Part shown: in pieces, positions 40,303 to 51,693 of the stretch
Numbering within the stretch: position 1 is the first letter of the stretch
How the letters are laid out: each line of letters begins with the position of its first letter
Source of the DNA: Acidimicrobiia bacterium
GTDB taxonomy: Bacteria; Actinomycetota; Acidimicrobiia; Acidimicrobiales; Aldehydirespiratoraceae
Reading direction: 5' to 3'
NCBI GenBank assembly: GCA_022819505.1
Contig: JAJEHD010000005.1
Location: 1-64,000, forward strand
Length of the DNA: 64,000 bases
Made by a program: the position numbers and the translations under genes
The notes under the pieces: model-generated
What the model was told of the DNA's origin: nothing
Database searches by the model: none
Seen by the model: only the letters and a program-made list of their open reading frames with translations

Positions 40303-41001
40303 ATGAGATACTGCCAATTCAGCACGGGATGGGTTTGGGTGGTCGCCGCCTACTGGCGGGCGAGCGTTGTCCAGCACGAGCCCCAGTCCGATGAGCGTTG
40401 GCGTGTTCACATCTACTGTGCGTTCCGGACACCGCCCTACTACGGCGGCTACGACAGCGCCCGTCTCCTCCACGCCGGCGGCGAGCCCTACAGCGCGCCG
40501 CTCGCAACCAGCATCCACCGAGCCGAGCGCTGGTACTGGCAGGCGGTCCTTGGCGGCCGACTGGGCTACGGACCCAACAATCCCCAGCCGGAGTTCGAGC
40601 GGTCCAATGGCATCCCCGCGATCAACGATCCGCTGACCCGGTTCAACGGAGTCGTTCCGGCTGTGAGCGGGTACCCGGAGCGAGACGACCGAACTGAGTT
40701 CCATTCGACGCCGCCGCTGGTGTGCGAGGGTCAGCAGACGATCGCGAGTGTCGTCAGGGACGGCGACGCTGGAGAGTGGGGAGTCTGGGTGGCGGGCGAG
40801 ACGCCTGGATGGCTCAACACGGTCGGCGTTCCCTACCGGGCCCCCGCGACCGTGTGCGCGCACAGGGCGGAGCGTTGGTATTGGCAGACCGTCGCCGGAG
40901 TTGCGCTGCCGCACGGCGACGACTTTCCCCAGCCGATGTGGGAGCAGGACAACGGCATACCGGATCTGGACGATGCCGTCCGGCATCCCCAGCTGACCTA
41001 G
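40303..41001 (+). CDS. Hypothetical protein with an internal duplication, 232 aa
   Basis: Not recognised. Two halves share the pattern HRAERWYWQ-(A/T)V-x-G...QP-x-(F/M)-E...NGIP-x-(I/L)-(N/D)D, at about residues 72-115 and 188-226. The protein therefore arose from a duplicated module of about 115 residues rich in Trp, Tyr and Pro. No signal peptide is clear. The N-terminal WVWVVAAYW stretch is hydrophobic but short. The ATG at 40303 follows GGGGTGA. Two small genes follow on the same strand at 10 and 67 bases, possibly one transcript of island cargo. Confidence 0.6.
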   Translation: MRYCQFSTGWVWVVAAYWRASVVQHEPQSDERWRVHIYCAFRTPPYYGGYDSARLLHAGGEPYSAPLATSIHRAERWYWQAVLGGRLGYGPNNPQPEFERSNGIPAINDPLTRFNGVVPAVSGYPERDDRTEFHSTPPLVCEGQQTIASVVRDGDAGEWGVWVAGETPGWLNTVGVPYRAPATVCAHRAERWYWQTVAGVALPHGDDFPQPMWEQDNGIPDLDDAVRHPQLT

Positions 41002-41011
41002 AGGTCGGTAG

Positions 41012-41317
41012 ATGGCTCCACCGACGGATCGCGGACAGGCCGAGCAGCCGGAGAGCATCGAGACGGACCCGCGGATCCTGATGACGCGCGAGTTCCGCGC
41101 ACTCACTGGATTCATCGCAAGCTTGCTGGACGATCTCGTTGGCGTTCCTCCCGACTGGCGAGCCGTGGACGCGCGGTTCGAGACGCTGCAACGGCTGGCG
41201 ATGGTTCGAGAGCAATTGGTGCGAGGCGTCGGACTTCAATCGACAATCGCCGCGCAATTGTTCGAAGAGCACAGCAATGAGGGCCGTGCCGTCGGGTTCT
41301 CATCAAGCCTTGCCTGA
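41012..41317 (+). CDS. Small hypothetical protein, 101 aa
   Basis: Not recognised. Apart from a polar N-terminus the protein is helical (LTGFIASLLDDLVGVPPDWRAVDARFETLQRLAMVREQLV spans its core). It has no Cys or metal motif. The start ATG at 41012 is 10 bases after the duplicated-domain gene. Protein-like composition and close spacing support it, but nothing indicates a role. Confidence 0.5.
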   Translation: MAPPTDRGQAEQPESIETDPRILMTREFRALTGFIASLLDDLVGVPPDWRAVDARFETLQRLAMVREQLVRGVGLQSTIAAQLFEEHSNEGRAVGFSSSLA

Positions 41318-41384
41318 GGTCGGGGTGCCAGGTCTTCGATTCCAAGCATCCGCGACAAGAAGCCGCCGGGCTGAGGGAGGCGCT

Positions 41385-41645
41385 ATGAGCTACACCGATG
41401 CTGATGTGTCCGCCGCGATCGCGAGAATGGACAAGTACCGGGCCGGTGTCGACTACGAGGTCGGCACGGCGCTCGCCGTGGTCGGGGTCTGTGCAGAGCG
41501 GGCCGACAAGGAGATCGCCATCCGCGACGACATGATCCGCACCGCGCACCGCGTCGGTGCCTCGCTGAGACAGATCGCGGAGGCCTCCGGGCTCGGCCGC
41601 ATGACCGTCACCGCGATCGTTGAAGCAGACCCGCTGCGGGTGTGA
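41385..41645 (+). CDS. Small HTH-containing protein, 86 aa
   Basis: The last 40 residues contain a sigma-like or Fis-like helix-turn-helix (HRVGASLRQIAEASGLGRMTVTAIV). The first half is a helix-rich dimerisation-like region. The ATG at 41385 has GAGGGAGG upstream. It is probably a small DNA-binding regulator of the island genes before it. A toxin partner is not visible. Confidence 0.65.
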   Translation: MSYTDADVSAAIARMDKYRAGVDYEVGTALAVVGVCAERADKEIAIRDDMIRTAHRVGASLRQIAEASGLGRMTVTAIVEADPLRV

Positions 41646-41714
41646 CACCGGCTGGGCAGGGCTCGGCTGAGGGAGTGCTGGACGACGGGCCGGTCGAACC
41701 CGGCTGGCTGCGGG

Positions 41715-42668
41715 CTACGGCAGGTCGTCGGCTATGTAGGCGCGGATTATGTCCTCGTAGGTGTCGTCGGCTGTGAAGCCGAGGGTGGTGGCTCGGGCGG
41801 TGTCGAAACGTGGGGGCCAGCCGGCGACGATCTCCGCGACCGTGGGGTCGGGTGCCTCGATGATCAGGGCTGCGGCGTCGGGGCCGGCCACCCGGCCTAG
41901 GGCCTCGATCTGCTCGCCGACGGTCACCGACACTCCCGGCATGGTCAGGTTGGGGCGGCCGCCCAGCCGCGACGTGTCCAACTCGGCGGCGTGGAGCATG
42001 AACCCGACCGCGGCGCGGGGGCTGGCGTGGGGGTGGCGGACGTCGCGGGAGACCGGCAGCTTGGCTTCCTGGCCGTTGAGCGGCTCGCGGATGATGCCGG
42101 AGAAGAAGCTGGAAGCGGCCGCGTTGGGCTTGCCGGGGCGGACGCTGACGGTCGGGAACCGGATGCCGACGCCGTCGAGGAAGCCGCGCCGGCTGTAGTC
42201 GGCCAGCAGGGCCTCGCCGATCAGCTTCTGGGTGCCGTAGGAGGTGAGGGGAGTGGGATGGAAATCGTCGGGGATCGGGTCGGGGAACGGCGCGCCGAAC
42301 ACCGCGATCGACGACGCGTACACCACCCGGGGCACGCCCGGGGCCAGCCGTATGGCGTCGAAGAGCTGGCGGGTGCCGTCGACGTTCACTCCCATGCCCT
42401 TGTCGAAGTCGGCCTCGGCCTCCGCGGAGACCACCGCAGCCAGGTGGAACACCACGTCGGGCCCCACCGACACCAGCGCCTCGGCCTCGCCCGAGCGGGA
42501 GAGGTCGGCCACATGGACGTCGCACAACTCCGACTCCACCGGAGCCGGAACCAGGTCGACCAGATCAACCGCGTCGATGCGCTCGCCCCGCAGACGGCCC
42601 CGCTCCAGAAGACGCCGGGTCAGCTTGCGGCCCAGCATCCCCGCCGCGCCCGTGACTAGGACCCGCAT
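41715..42668 (-). CDS. denD: NAD-dependent epimerase/dehydratase, D-erythronate dehydrogenase-like
   Basis: 317 residues of the extended SDR type: NAD motif TGAAGMLG (6-13), FHLAAVVS, active-site Ser119-Ser120 and the Tyr144-x3-Lys148 pair (SYGTQKLIGE). The segment IRFPTVSVRPGKPNAAASSFFSGIIREPLNG is characteristic, as I remember, of DenD proteins that oxidise D-erythronate at C2 (only its first and last parts are needed for recognition). It acts in the cytosol in four-carbon sugar-acid breakdown. No DenD partner genes (OtnK/OtnC types) are adjacent. It ends a minus-strand run with amidase and P450 genes five bases upstream, so an alternative substrate is possible. Confidence 0.75.
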   Translation of the reverse strand: MRVLVTGAAGMLGRKLTRRLLERGRLRGERIDAVDLVDLVPAPVESELCDVHVADLSRSGEAEALVSVGPDVVFHLAAVVSAEAEADFDKGMGVNVDGTRQLFDAIRLAPGVPRVVYASSIAVFGAPFPDPIPDDFHPTPLTSYGTQKLIGEALLADYSRRGFLDGVGIRFPTVSVRPGKPNAAASSFFSGIIREPLNGQEAKLPVSRDVRHPHASPRAAVGFMLHAAELDTSRLGGRPNLTMPGVSVTVGEQIEALGRVAGPDAAALIIEAPDPTVAEIVAGWPPRFDTARATTLGFTADDTYEDIIRAYIADDLP

Positions 42669-42673
42669 GCTGC

Positions 42674-44104
42674 TCAGGCGCGGCCGAGCGCCGGGCGGTG
42701 GGTGTCGAAGAAGGGGCCCCGCTCGGCCTCCAGGGACGCGGCCACCCGGTAGGGGACCACATCGGCGTTGACCGGTCCCACGATCTGCATCCCGATCGGC
42801 ACGTCGGTCGAGCCGGCCACCCCGACGGGCACGCTCATCACCGGCAGCCGGCCCAGGATGTTGAACGGGTAGGTCATGCAGAAGTCGAGCTGGCTGTGCC
42901 ACTCCGCGGGGTCGGCGTCGTCGGCCCGCCCGAGGTCGGCCGGGATGTCGGTCCTGGTCAGGGTGGGGCAGACCAGCGCGTCGAAGCCGGCGCCGAACAC
43001 CTTGGCCTGCATGTCGGCGTACATGCGGTCGCCGTACTCCCAGCTCTGCCACCACTGCTCCACCGACACCTCCGGAGTTTCCTCCAGCCACATCCGGATG
43101 TAGGAGGTCAGCCGGTCCGACCCTCCCTCGGGGAGCATGCTCATCAACACGCTGCGGCTCAGGAAGTTCAGATGGGTTATGGAGGTCGAGCGGGCCTCCA
43201 CGGTCCAGCCGAGTTCCACCGGCTCGCACTCGATCCCCGCCGCGGCCAACGCCTCCGTCGCACCGGTCAGCGCCTCGGCCACCTCCGCGCTCACATCGAA
43301 GAAGCCCAGATCGGCGCTCACCGCCACCCGCATGCCCCGCCCCGGCGGGACCGGCTCGGGAAGCCGGTACGGCTCCAGCGAGAACATGTCGGTCTCCAGC
43401 GGGCCGGCCATGGCGTTCTCGAACAGCGCCGAGTCGCCCACGGTGCGGGCCAGCGGGCCCGACGCCGCGTAGGCCTCGCGGTTCCACGGCCACACCTCCG
43501 GCACCCGGCCCCACGGCGGCTTGAAGCCCACCAGGCCGTTCAGCGACGACGGGATCCGGATCGACCCCGCGATGTCGGAGCCGGTGGCCAGCGTGCAGCT
43601 GCCCGCGGCCAGGCTCGCACCCGAGCCCCCCGACGACCCCCCGCAGGTGAAGTCGGGGTTCCACGGGTTGCGGGTCACGCCGTGCAGCAGCGACCAGGTC
43701 ACCGCGGCCATCGAGAACTCCGGCGTGGTGGTGCGGGCATGCACGATCGCGCCCGCGTCGATCAGCCGCTGCGCGAAGGGGTCGGTGCCGGTGGCCACCT
43801 GATCGGCGAACAGCAGCGAGCCCTCGGTGGCCCGCTGGCCCTCGACGTGGACCTCGTCCTTCACCGCCAGCGCGAGCCCCTCCAGCGAGCGGTCGGTGCC
43901 GCTCGCGTAGGCGTCGGCTGCGGCGCCGGCGGCCGCCAGGGCCTCCTCGAAGAAGGTGTCGGTGAAGGCGTTGATGGTCGGCTCGACCGCCTCGGCCCGG
44001 GCGATGACCGCCTCCATCAGCTCCCTCGGCGACAGCTCCCGCCGCCGGAACAGGCCGACCGCGTCGGTGGCCGACAGGTAATGCAGATCAGTTGAAGACA
44101 TCAC
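42674..44104 (-). CDS. Amidase signature family protein, 476 aa
   Basis: The Ser-cisSer-Lys triad of the family is readable: Lys82 in LAVKDEVHV, the Gly/Ser-rich signature GGSSGGSGAS at 155-164, and the nucleophile Ser181 in GSDIAGSIRIPS. Length and C-terminal segment (LPVMSVPVG...PIGMQIVG) are normal. Such enzymes hydrolyse amides or act in transamidation. With no GatB/C nearby and a P450 gene beside it, a stand-alone catabolic amidase is likely. The start could be ATG 44104 or ATG 44101. It is six bases from the P450 stop, probably one operon. Confidence 0.9.
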   Translation of the reverse strand: MMSSTDLHYLSATDAVGLFRRRELSPRELMEAVIARAEAVEPTINAFTDTFFEEALAAAGAAADAYASGTDRSLEGLALAVKDEVHVEGQRATEGSLLFADQVATGTDPFAQRLIDAGAIVHARTTTPEFSMAAVTWSLLHGVTRNPWNPDFTCGGSSGGSGASLAAGSCTLATGSDIAGSIRIPSSLNGLVGFKPPWGRVPEVWPWNREAYAASGPLARTVGDSALFENAMAGPLETDMFSLEPYRLPEPVPPGRGMRVAVSADLGFFDVSAEVAEALTGATEALAAAGIECEPVELGWTVEARSTSITHLNFLSRSVLMSMLPEGGSDRLTSYIRMWLEETPEVSVEQWWQSWEYGDRMYADMQAKVFGAGFDALVCPTLTRTDIPADLGRADDADPAEWHSQLDFCMTYPFNILGRLPVMSVPVGVAGSTDVPIGMQIVGPVNADVVPYRVAASLEAERGPFFDTHRPALGRA

Positions 44105-44110
44105 CGACGC

Positions 44111-45364
44111 TCAGCGCTCGGGGGTGAACGCCACCGGCATCCTCAACATCGCCGCGATCAGCGGCGTCGGCTGGTGCACGACCTCGCCCGAGGGGTGGAT
44201 GTCGGGGATGCGGCTGTAGATCTCCCGCAGGATCACCTGCAGCTGGAGCCGGGCCAGGTTGGCGCCCAGGCAGTAGTGCTCGCCGAACCCGAACGCCAGC
44301 TGGGTTCGGGGCTGCTCGCGGGTGATGTCGAAGGTGTCAGGATCGTCGAAGGCCCGGGGGTCGCGGAGCGCGGCGGTGAAGTTGCACACCACCTTGCCGC
44401 CCTCCGCCACGGTCTGGCCGTCGATCTCGGTGTCGGTGCTGGCGGTGCGGCGGATGCTGCGGAGCGGGGCCCGGTACCTGAGGATCTCCTCCACCGCGCC
44501 CGGTATGTGGCGGTCCAGGTCCGACACCAGGAGATCGCGCTGGTCGGGCCACTCCGCCAGGATCCGGATGGCCTGGGCGGTGGCGGTGCGCACCGTCTCG
44601 TTCCCGCCGACCGCCATCAGCATCATGAACCACCCGGCCTCCTCGTCGGTCGCGCCGGGCTGATCCCCCTCGACGCCTTCGAGGGTGCCGTTGACGTAGG
44701 CCGACAGGATCGTGCCGTCGGGGGACCCGCGCTTCTCGCGGGCCGTCTCCTGGCCGAGCAGGTGGATGTCCAGTGCCGCCTCCAACGCCAGCTCGCGCCG
44801 GGTCTCGGGGTCCGGGGCGTCCACCGCGCCGACCATCCGGTTGGAGATCTCGAAGATCTGCTCGCCCCGCTCGGGGATCCCCAGGAGCTCCGCGATCACT
44901 CGCATCGGCATCGGGGCCGCGATGTCGTTGATGCCGTCGGCGGTTCCCTTGGACGCGATCTTGTCGATGACCCCCTTGGCGATCGCCTCCACCCGGGGGC
45001 GCAGCGCCTCCATCCGGCGGGGCGTGAAGATCGGCGCCACCAGCCGGCGGTACCGGCTGTGCTTGGGCGGGTCCATGTTGATCAGCATGTTCGCCATGGC
45101 CTCGACCCGGTCCGGGGCGGGGTCCACCAGCATCACGGTGCGGCGCTGCGACGAGAACGTCGCCGGATCCCGCAGGACCGCCTTGACCTCCTCGTAGCGG
45201 TGCACGAACCATGCCCCCATGACTTCCGGCTGCGACATGGTTCGATCGACCGTGCCTGGCTGCCAGCTGGTGGTGCCGGCCTCGCGGAGCTCGGCCAGGC
45301 GAGCGTGGGGGCAGCCGTCTACGTAGCTGCCGCCGTCCAGGAGGGTGGGCTCGCTCTGAGGCAT
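44111..45364 (-). CDS. Cytochrome P450, 417 aa
   Basis: The heme-binding loop FGFGEHYCLGANLAR is near residue 355-370. The helix K ExxR motif is within EILRYRAPLRSIRR. Helix I reads MLMAVGGNETVRTA, the G-N-E-T variant common in actinobacterial CYP125/CYP142-type sterol or branched-lipid hydroxylases. It is soluble, with no membrane anchor. It needs a ferredoxin and reductase, not encoded here. It is first of three minus-strand genes (P450, amidase, DenD-like). Upstream a 13-bp hairpin separates it from katG. Confidence 0.92.
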   Translation of the reverse strand: MPQSEPTLLDGGSYVDGCPHARLAELREAGTTSWQPGTVDRTMSQPEVMGAWFVHRYEEVKAVLRDPATFSSQRRTVMLVDPAPDRVEAMANMLINMDPPKHSRYRRLVAPIFTPRRMEALRPRVEAIAKGVIDKIASKGTADGINDIAAPMPMRVIAELLGIPERGEQIFEISNRMVGAVDAPDPETRRELALEAALDIHLLGQETAREKRGSPDGTILSAYVNGTLEGVEGDQPGATDEEAGWFMMLMAVGGNETVRTATAQAIRILAEWPDQRDLLVSDLDRHIPGAVEEILRYRAPLRSIRRTASTDTEIDGQTVAEGGKVVCNFTAALRDPRAFDDPDTFDITREQPRTQLAFGFGEHYCLGANLARLQLQVILREIYSRIPDIHPSGEVVHQPTPLIAAMLRMPVAFTPER

Positions 45365-45397
45365 GCGCGCCCAGTCTGCCCGATCGATCTTGATTCG

Positions 45398-45431
45398 CTC
45401 GACCGGGGCGTGGGGGCTCGCCCCGGTCGAG
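45398..45431. terminator. Perfect 13-bp hairpin between katG and the P450 gene
   Basis: CTCGACCGGGGCG (45398-45410) and CGCCCCGGTCGAG (45419-45431) pair completely around an eight-base loop. It begins 16 bases after the katG stop. There is no T-run, as often in GC-rich actinobacteria. Confidence 0.8.
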
Positions 45432-45446
45432 GACCCAGGCCCCGGC

Positions 45447-47693
<2,247 letters not shown>

Positions 47694-48149
47694 TTATTGG
47701 TTTCGACTCGATGGGTCCTGGCCGGCGGCGGTGTGCGCTTTCTGGCAGGCGGGGCAGAGGCCCCAGTAGATGACCTCGGCCTCGTCGATGGCGTACCCGA
47801 AGTCGTCGGTGACCTCCAGGCAGGGCCGGTAGCCGGCCGCACAGTCCACGTCGACCATGTCACCGCAGTGGCGGCAGACCAGATGGTGGTGGTTGTCGTC
47901 GACCCGGTCCTCGTAGCGGGCCGCCGACCGGGCCGGCTGGATGCGCCGGATCAGACCGTTCTCGGACAGCACGCCCAGGGCGTCGAACACCGCCTGGCGC
48001 GACACTGCCCCGATGCTGGCCCGAACATCGCCGATGAGGTCGTCGGCGGTGGCGTGGGGGCGGGCCGACACCGCGTTGAGCACGGCCAGCCGCTGGGCGG
48101 TCACCTGGATGCCGTTGTCCCTGAGCAGCTGCTCGGCGTTCCCGGTCAC
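47694..48149 (-). CDS. furA: Fur-family regulator FurA, 151 aa
   Basis: Winged-helix N-terminus ([23 protein letters not shown]), the metal-binding [17 protein letters not shown] and a second zinc Cys pair GLCPACQ near the end identify a Fur/PerR-type protein. It is paired with katG as in mycobacteria. I choose GTG at 48149. Longer frames run through the promoter. A TATAGT box ends six bases before this GTG, so the transcript should be leaderless, as reported for mycobacterial furA. It represses itself and katG until peroxide or metal loss inactivates it. Confidence 0.92.
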   Translation of the reverse strand: MTGNAEQLLRDNGIQVTAQRLAVLNAVSARPHATADDLIGDVRASIGAVSRQAVFDALGVLSENGLIRRIQPARSAARYEDRVDDNHHHLVCRHCGDMVDVDCAAGYRPCLEVTDDFGYAIDEAEVIYWGLCPACQKAHTAAGQDPSSRNQ

Positions 48150-48155
48150 ACACCC

Positions 48156-48185
48156 ACTATAGCACCGATTCTGGATCAAGTCCAA
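48156..48185 (-). promoter_or_regulatory. furA-katG promoter, leaderless type
   Basis: On the minus strand TTGGAC (48185-48180), 18-base spacer, TATAGT (48161-48156), six bases, then GTG at 48149. AT-rich half-sites TGGA-TCAAG-TCCA (48172-48184) and the palindrome AATCTAGATT (48196-48205) are candidate FurA contacts. Confidence 0.75.
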
Positions 48186-48247
48186 AATCTGTTGAAATCT
48201 AGATTCAGGGCGGATCGGGCGCGAGACCCGGCGAGTAGTCTGGCCCC

Positions 48248-50062
48248 ATGGTCCCGGCCCCTGGTGCATCCGGAAACGACCGCGAGCTGAGGTCGGCGGC
48301 CTGGTTCGGCGCTGACGGCGATCCGCACCTGTCGGCGCTGTACCTCGAGCGCTACGTGAACTTCGGCCTGACCCGCGAGGAGCTCCAGTCCGGCAAGCCC
48401 AAGATCGGGATCGCCCAGACCGGCTCCGACCTGTCGCCCTGCAACCGGCATCACTTGGAGCTGGCCAAGCGGGTGCGCGAGGGCATTCGCGAGGCCGGCG
48501 GGATCGCGTTCGAGTTCGGGGTGCATCCGATCCAGGAGACCGGCAAGCGACCCACGGCGGCGCTGGACCGCAACCTGGCCTATCTCGGGCTGGTGGAGCT
48601 GCTGCACGGATATCCCCTCGACGGGGTGGTGCTGACCATCGGCTGCGACAAGACCACTCCGGCGTGCCTGATGGCCGCGGCCACCGTCAACCTGCCGGCC
48701 ATCGCCCTGTCGGTCGGTCCGATGCTCAACGGCTGGCACGAGGGCCGCCGCACCGGCTCGGGCACGATCGTGTGGGAGGCCCGCAAGCGCTTCGCCGCGG
48801 GCGAGATCGACGAGGCCGGGTTCATCGACCTGGTGGCCTCGTCCGCGCCATCGACGGGCTACTGCTCGACGATGGGCACCGCCACGACCATGAACTCGCT
48901 GGCCGAGGCGTTGGGCATGCAGCTGCCGGGATCGGCCGCCATCCCCGCGCCCTACCGGGAGCGGGCCCAGATGGCGTACCGCACCGGGCTGCGGATCGTC
49001 GAGATGGTGCGCGAGGACCTGCGTCCCTCCGACATCATGACCCGCGAGGCCTTCGAGAACGCCATCGTCGTTAACTCCGCCATCGGCGGGTCGACCAACG
49101 CTCCGATCCACCTCAACGCCATCGCCGCCCACCTCGGCGTCCCCCTCGACAACGACGACTGGCAGAAGTACGGCCTGGCGGTTCCGCTGCTGGTCAACCT
49201 GATGCCCGCGGGGGAGTACCTGGGGGAGGACTACCACCACGCAGGAGGGGTGCCCGCGGTGGTGGGCGAGCTGATGCGGGCCGGCCTGCTGCCCCATCCC
49301 GACGCGCCCACCGCCAATGGGCGCACCATCGGCGAGAACTGCGCGGGAGCCCGGATCGCGGACCCCGACGTGATCCGCCGCGTCGACGAGCCGCTGCTGG
49401 CCGACGCCGGCTTCGTGCACCTGTCCGGCAACCTCTTCGACAGCGCCATCATGAAGACCAGCGTCATCTCCGATGAGTTCCGCGGGCGCTACCTGTCGAA
49501 TCCCGACGACCCCGACGCGTTCGAGGGCAGGGCCATCGTCTTCGACGGCCCCGAGGACTACCGGGCCCGGATCGAGGATCCCGACCTCGACATCGACGAG
49601 GACTGCATGCTGATCGTGCGGGGCGCGGGCCCGGTGGGGTACCCGGGCGCGGCCGAGGTGGTGAACATGCAGCCGCCCGCGGCGCTGCTCGTCCGGGGGG
49701 TGGACTCGCTGCCGTGCATCGGCGACGGCCGCCAGTCGGGGACCTCCGGCTCGCCGTCGATTCTCAACGCCAGCCCGGAGGCCGCCGCCGGCGGGGGACT
49801 GGCACTGCTGCGAACCGGCGACCGGATCCGCATCGACCTGCGGCGCGGCCGCGCCGACATGCTCGTCGACGACGCCGAGCTCGAGCGCCGGCGCGCCGAC
49901 CACGAGGCCGCCGGCGGCTATCCGGTACCGGAGTCTCAGACGCCATGGCAGGAGATCCAGCGCTCGATGGTCACCCAGATGGACGAGGGCATGGTGCTGC
50001 GTCCCGCGCTGAAGTACAAGGACACGTCCCGCACTCACGGCATCCCGCGCCACAACCACTAG
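48248..50062 (+). CDS. IlvD/Edd-family sugar-acid dehydratase, 604 aa
   Basis: Three cysteines for an iron-sulfur cluster are placed as in the family: [11 protein letters not shown] (near 64), [11 protein letters not shown] (near 136) and STGYCSTMG (near 206). The segment [14 protein letters not shown] and the 600-residue length point to the pentonate dehydratase branch (arabonate/xylonate type) rather than dihydroxy-acid dehydratase. It would make a 2-keto-3-deoxy acid in the cytosol. The ATG at 48248 is divergent from furA, and its promoter must lie in the same 100 bases. No other sugar-acid gene is directly adjacent. Confidence 0.88.
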   Translation: MVPAPGASGNDRELRSAAWFGADGDPHLSALYLERYVNFGLTREELQSGKPKIGIAQTGSDLSPCNRHHLELAKRVREGIREAGGIAFEFGVHPIQETGKRPTAALDRNLAYLGLVELLHGYPLDGVVLTIGCDKTTPACLMAAATVNLPAIALSVGPMLNGWHEGRRTGSGTIVWEARKRFAAGEIDEAGFIDLVASSAPSTGYCSTMGTATTMNSLAEALGMQLPGSAAIPAPYRERAQMAYRTGLRIVEMVREDLRPSDIMTREAFENAIVVNSAIGGSTNAPIHLNAIAAHLGVPLDNDDWQKYGLAVPLLVNLMPAGEYLGEDYHHAGGVPAVVGELMRAGLLPHPDAPTANGRTIGENCAGARIADPDVIRRVDEPLLADAGFVHLSGNLFDSAIMKTSVISDEFRGRYLSNPDDPDAFEGRAIVFDGPEDYRARIEDPDLDIDEDCMLIVRGAGPVGYPGAAEVVNMQPPAALLVRGVDSLPCIGDGRQSGTSGSPSILNASPEAAAGGGLALLRTGDRIRIDLRRGRADMLVDDAELERRRADHEAAGGYPVPESQTPWQEIQRSMVTQMDEGMVLRPALKYKDTSRTHGIPRHNH

Positions 50063-50307
50063 CGCTCGTACCTGTCAAGGACGGGTTCACGACAGCAGGT
50101 TGCAGCCGCTGAAAAAGTTGTGGATAGTGACAAGCGAATCGGCCTATGATTCCTTGAACTAGGACGAGTCGACCTGTGGCTATCACGTTGCGGACACCGA
50201 AGATCAGTGTGAAATGATCGACACTGGAGTGGACATGAGTTTTGTCGGACGAAGTGACATAGGTGCGGTGATTGCCGTGCTAATGTCAAGAGCACTAAGG
50301 GAGGCTT

Positions 50308-50772
50308 GTGACGAATACCGTGCCCTCGAAACATCGTCTCGCGATTCCTGACGAGGCCTTCTCGGACCGGGCAGCCGAGGCGGCGGACACCCTTGAGCAG
50401 CTCCTGGAGCGACATCCGGAGGCAACGGGGGCTTCGCTGTCGATGCTCCTAGGCGAGGACGAGGCCGCCGTGGATGTGCCTATTGACGTGCTCAAGCTCC
50501 TTGCCCGCATGCTGGCGGAGACCGCGAGCGGCAACGCGGTGGCGGTCTCGCCCGTCAACGCCGAGTTGACGACCCAGCAGGCGGCTGACCTGCTCAACGT
50601 GTCCAGGCCGTACCTGGTCAAGCTCCTGGACGAGCGCAGAATACCGTTCCGCCGTGTCGGCAACCGGCGCAGGATCCTGCTCGCAGACATCATGACGTTC
50701 AAGCACGACGACGAGTCCGAGCGCCGCGCCATCGCGGCCGAGTTGAGTGCCAAATCGGAACAGTCGGACTAG
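50308..50772 (+). CDS. Excisionase/MerR-like HTH protein, orphan antitoxin type, 154 aa
   Basis: The second half contains the excisionase-type DNA-binding domain LTTQQAADLLNVSRPYLVKL followed by LDERRIPFRRVGNRRRILLADI. The N-terminal 75 residues are acidic and helical. In many genomes this architecture is the antitoxin gene just before a PIN-domain toxin. Here the next gene on the strand is absent and the following 125 bases are non-coding and AT-rich, so the toxin is missing. GTG at 50308 has AAGGGAGG. The 245 bases upstream hold no gene and only a weak GACAT...ATGTC inverted repeat. Confidence 0.78.
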   Translation: MTNTVPSKHRLAIPDEAFSDRAAEAADTLEQLLERHPEATGASLSMLLGEDEAAVDVPIDVLKLLARMLAETASGNAVAVSPVNAELTTQQAADLLNVSRPYLVKLLDERRIPFRRVGNRRRILLADIMTFKHDDESERRAIAAELSAKSEQSD

Positions 50773-50897
50773 GACGCATAACTCTATAGGCGCGTCCAAG
50801 GCGTGAACAAAATGTCTGACTTCTTGTGGTTATGTTCAGCAAGTGAAAGCTGAGTTTGAACGACAGGTGTAATTTCCTACACTTTATAGAGTGTTAT

Positions 50898-51668
50898 CTA
50901 CTCGGGCGTCACATAGGCGGCTGTGAGTCCCCCGTCAACCAGTAGATTCGCACCGGTCATGTATGAGGATTCATTCGATGCAAGGAATAGTGCGGCTGAG
51001 GCCATCTCGGCGGCCTCGCCGAAGCGTCCCATCGGCACGTGCACGAGCCGGCGCTGCCGCTTCTCGTCAGTGTCGAGGTAGGCCATGAGCAACTCTGTGC
51101 GGAGCGGCCCCGGCGACAGCGCATTCACCCGGATGTTCTCGCGGGCGTGGATGACGGCCAGTTCGCGCGTCAGCGACAGCACGGCCCCCTTCGACGCGGT
51201 GTAGGCGATCTGGGGTGTAGCCGCCCCCACCGACGCCACGAACGACGCGGTGTTGATGATCGACCCGGCGCCTGCCCTGCGCATGGCCGGTATCTGGTGC
51301 CGGCAGCCGTAGAGCACACCCTTGAGGTTCACCGCCAGGGTCCTGTCGATGGTCTCGGTGGTGGTGGCGACGGCGTCGGCGTCGTCGGCCAGCATGATCC
51401 CAGCGTTGTTGAAGGCGATGTCGAGGCTCCCGTAGGTCGCCTCGGCGGTCTTCACCGCCATGGCCATGTCGGCGTCGTCGGACACGTCGGCGTGCACCGC
51501 GGTGGCCTGGCCCCCGCCGGCCCGGATCAGCTCCACGGTCTCGTGGTTGGCTTCTGCGATGTCCGCCGCCACGATCCGTGCCCCCTCCTCGGCGAACCGC
51601 AGCGCGCTCGCCCGGCCGATCCCGCTGGCCGTGCCGGTGATCAGCGCAACCTTGCCCTCGAGCCTCAT
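50898..51668 (-). CDS. SDR family oxidoreductase, 256 aa
   Basis: Classical SDR with TGTASGIG (11-18), NNAG, an active-site Ser and the Tyr-x3-Lys of YTASKG. The C-terminus YMTGANLLVDGG is typical. I choose ATG at 51668, since longer frames overlap the preceding SDR in another frame. The gene follows the other SDR by 25 bases on the same strand. The substrate is unknown. Confidence 0.88.
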   Translation of the reverse strand: MRLEGKVALITGTASGIGRASALRFAEEGARIVAADIAEANHETVELIRAGGGQATAVHADVSDDADMAMAVKTAEATYGSLDIAFNNAGIMLADDADAVATTTETIDRTLAVNLKGVLYGCRHQIPAMRRAGAGSIINTASFVASVGAATPQIAYTASKGAVLSLTRELAVIHARENIRVNALSPGPLRTELLMAYLDTDEKRQRRLVHVPMGRFGEAAEMASAALFLASNESSYMTGANLLVDGGLTAAYVTPE

Positions 51669-51693
51669 GGCCCCTCCCTCTTCCCGGCGAGCG

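Noticed and set aside
41715..43664. A 649-residue fused protein of amidase region plus DenD
   Set aside because: The first half is antisense-frame-like Gly/Arg-rich sequence over the amidase gene. The real dehydrogenase starts at the ATG at 42668.
50781..50892. ACTCTATA ... TATAGAGT inverted repeat flanking an AT-rich 100-bp stretch, as a mini-transposon
   Set aside because: Only eight bases match, there is no target-site duplication, and AT-rich promoters produce such matches by chance.
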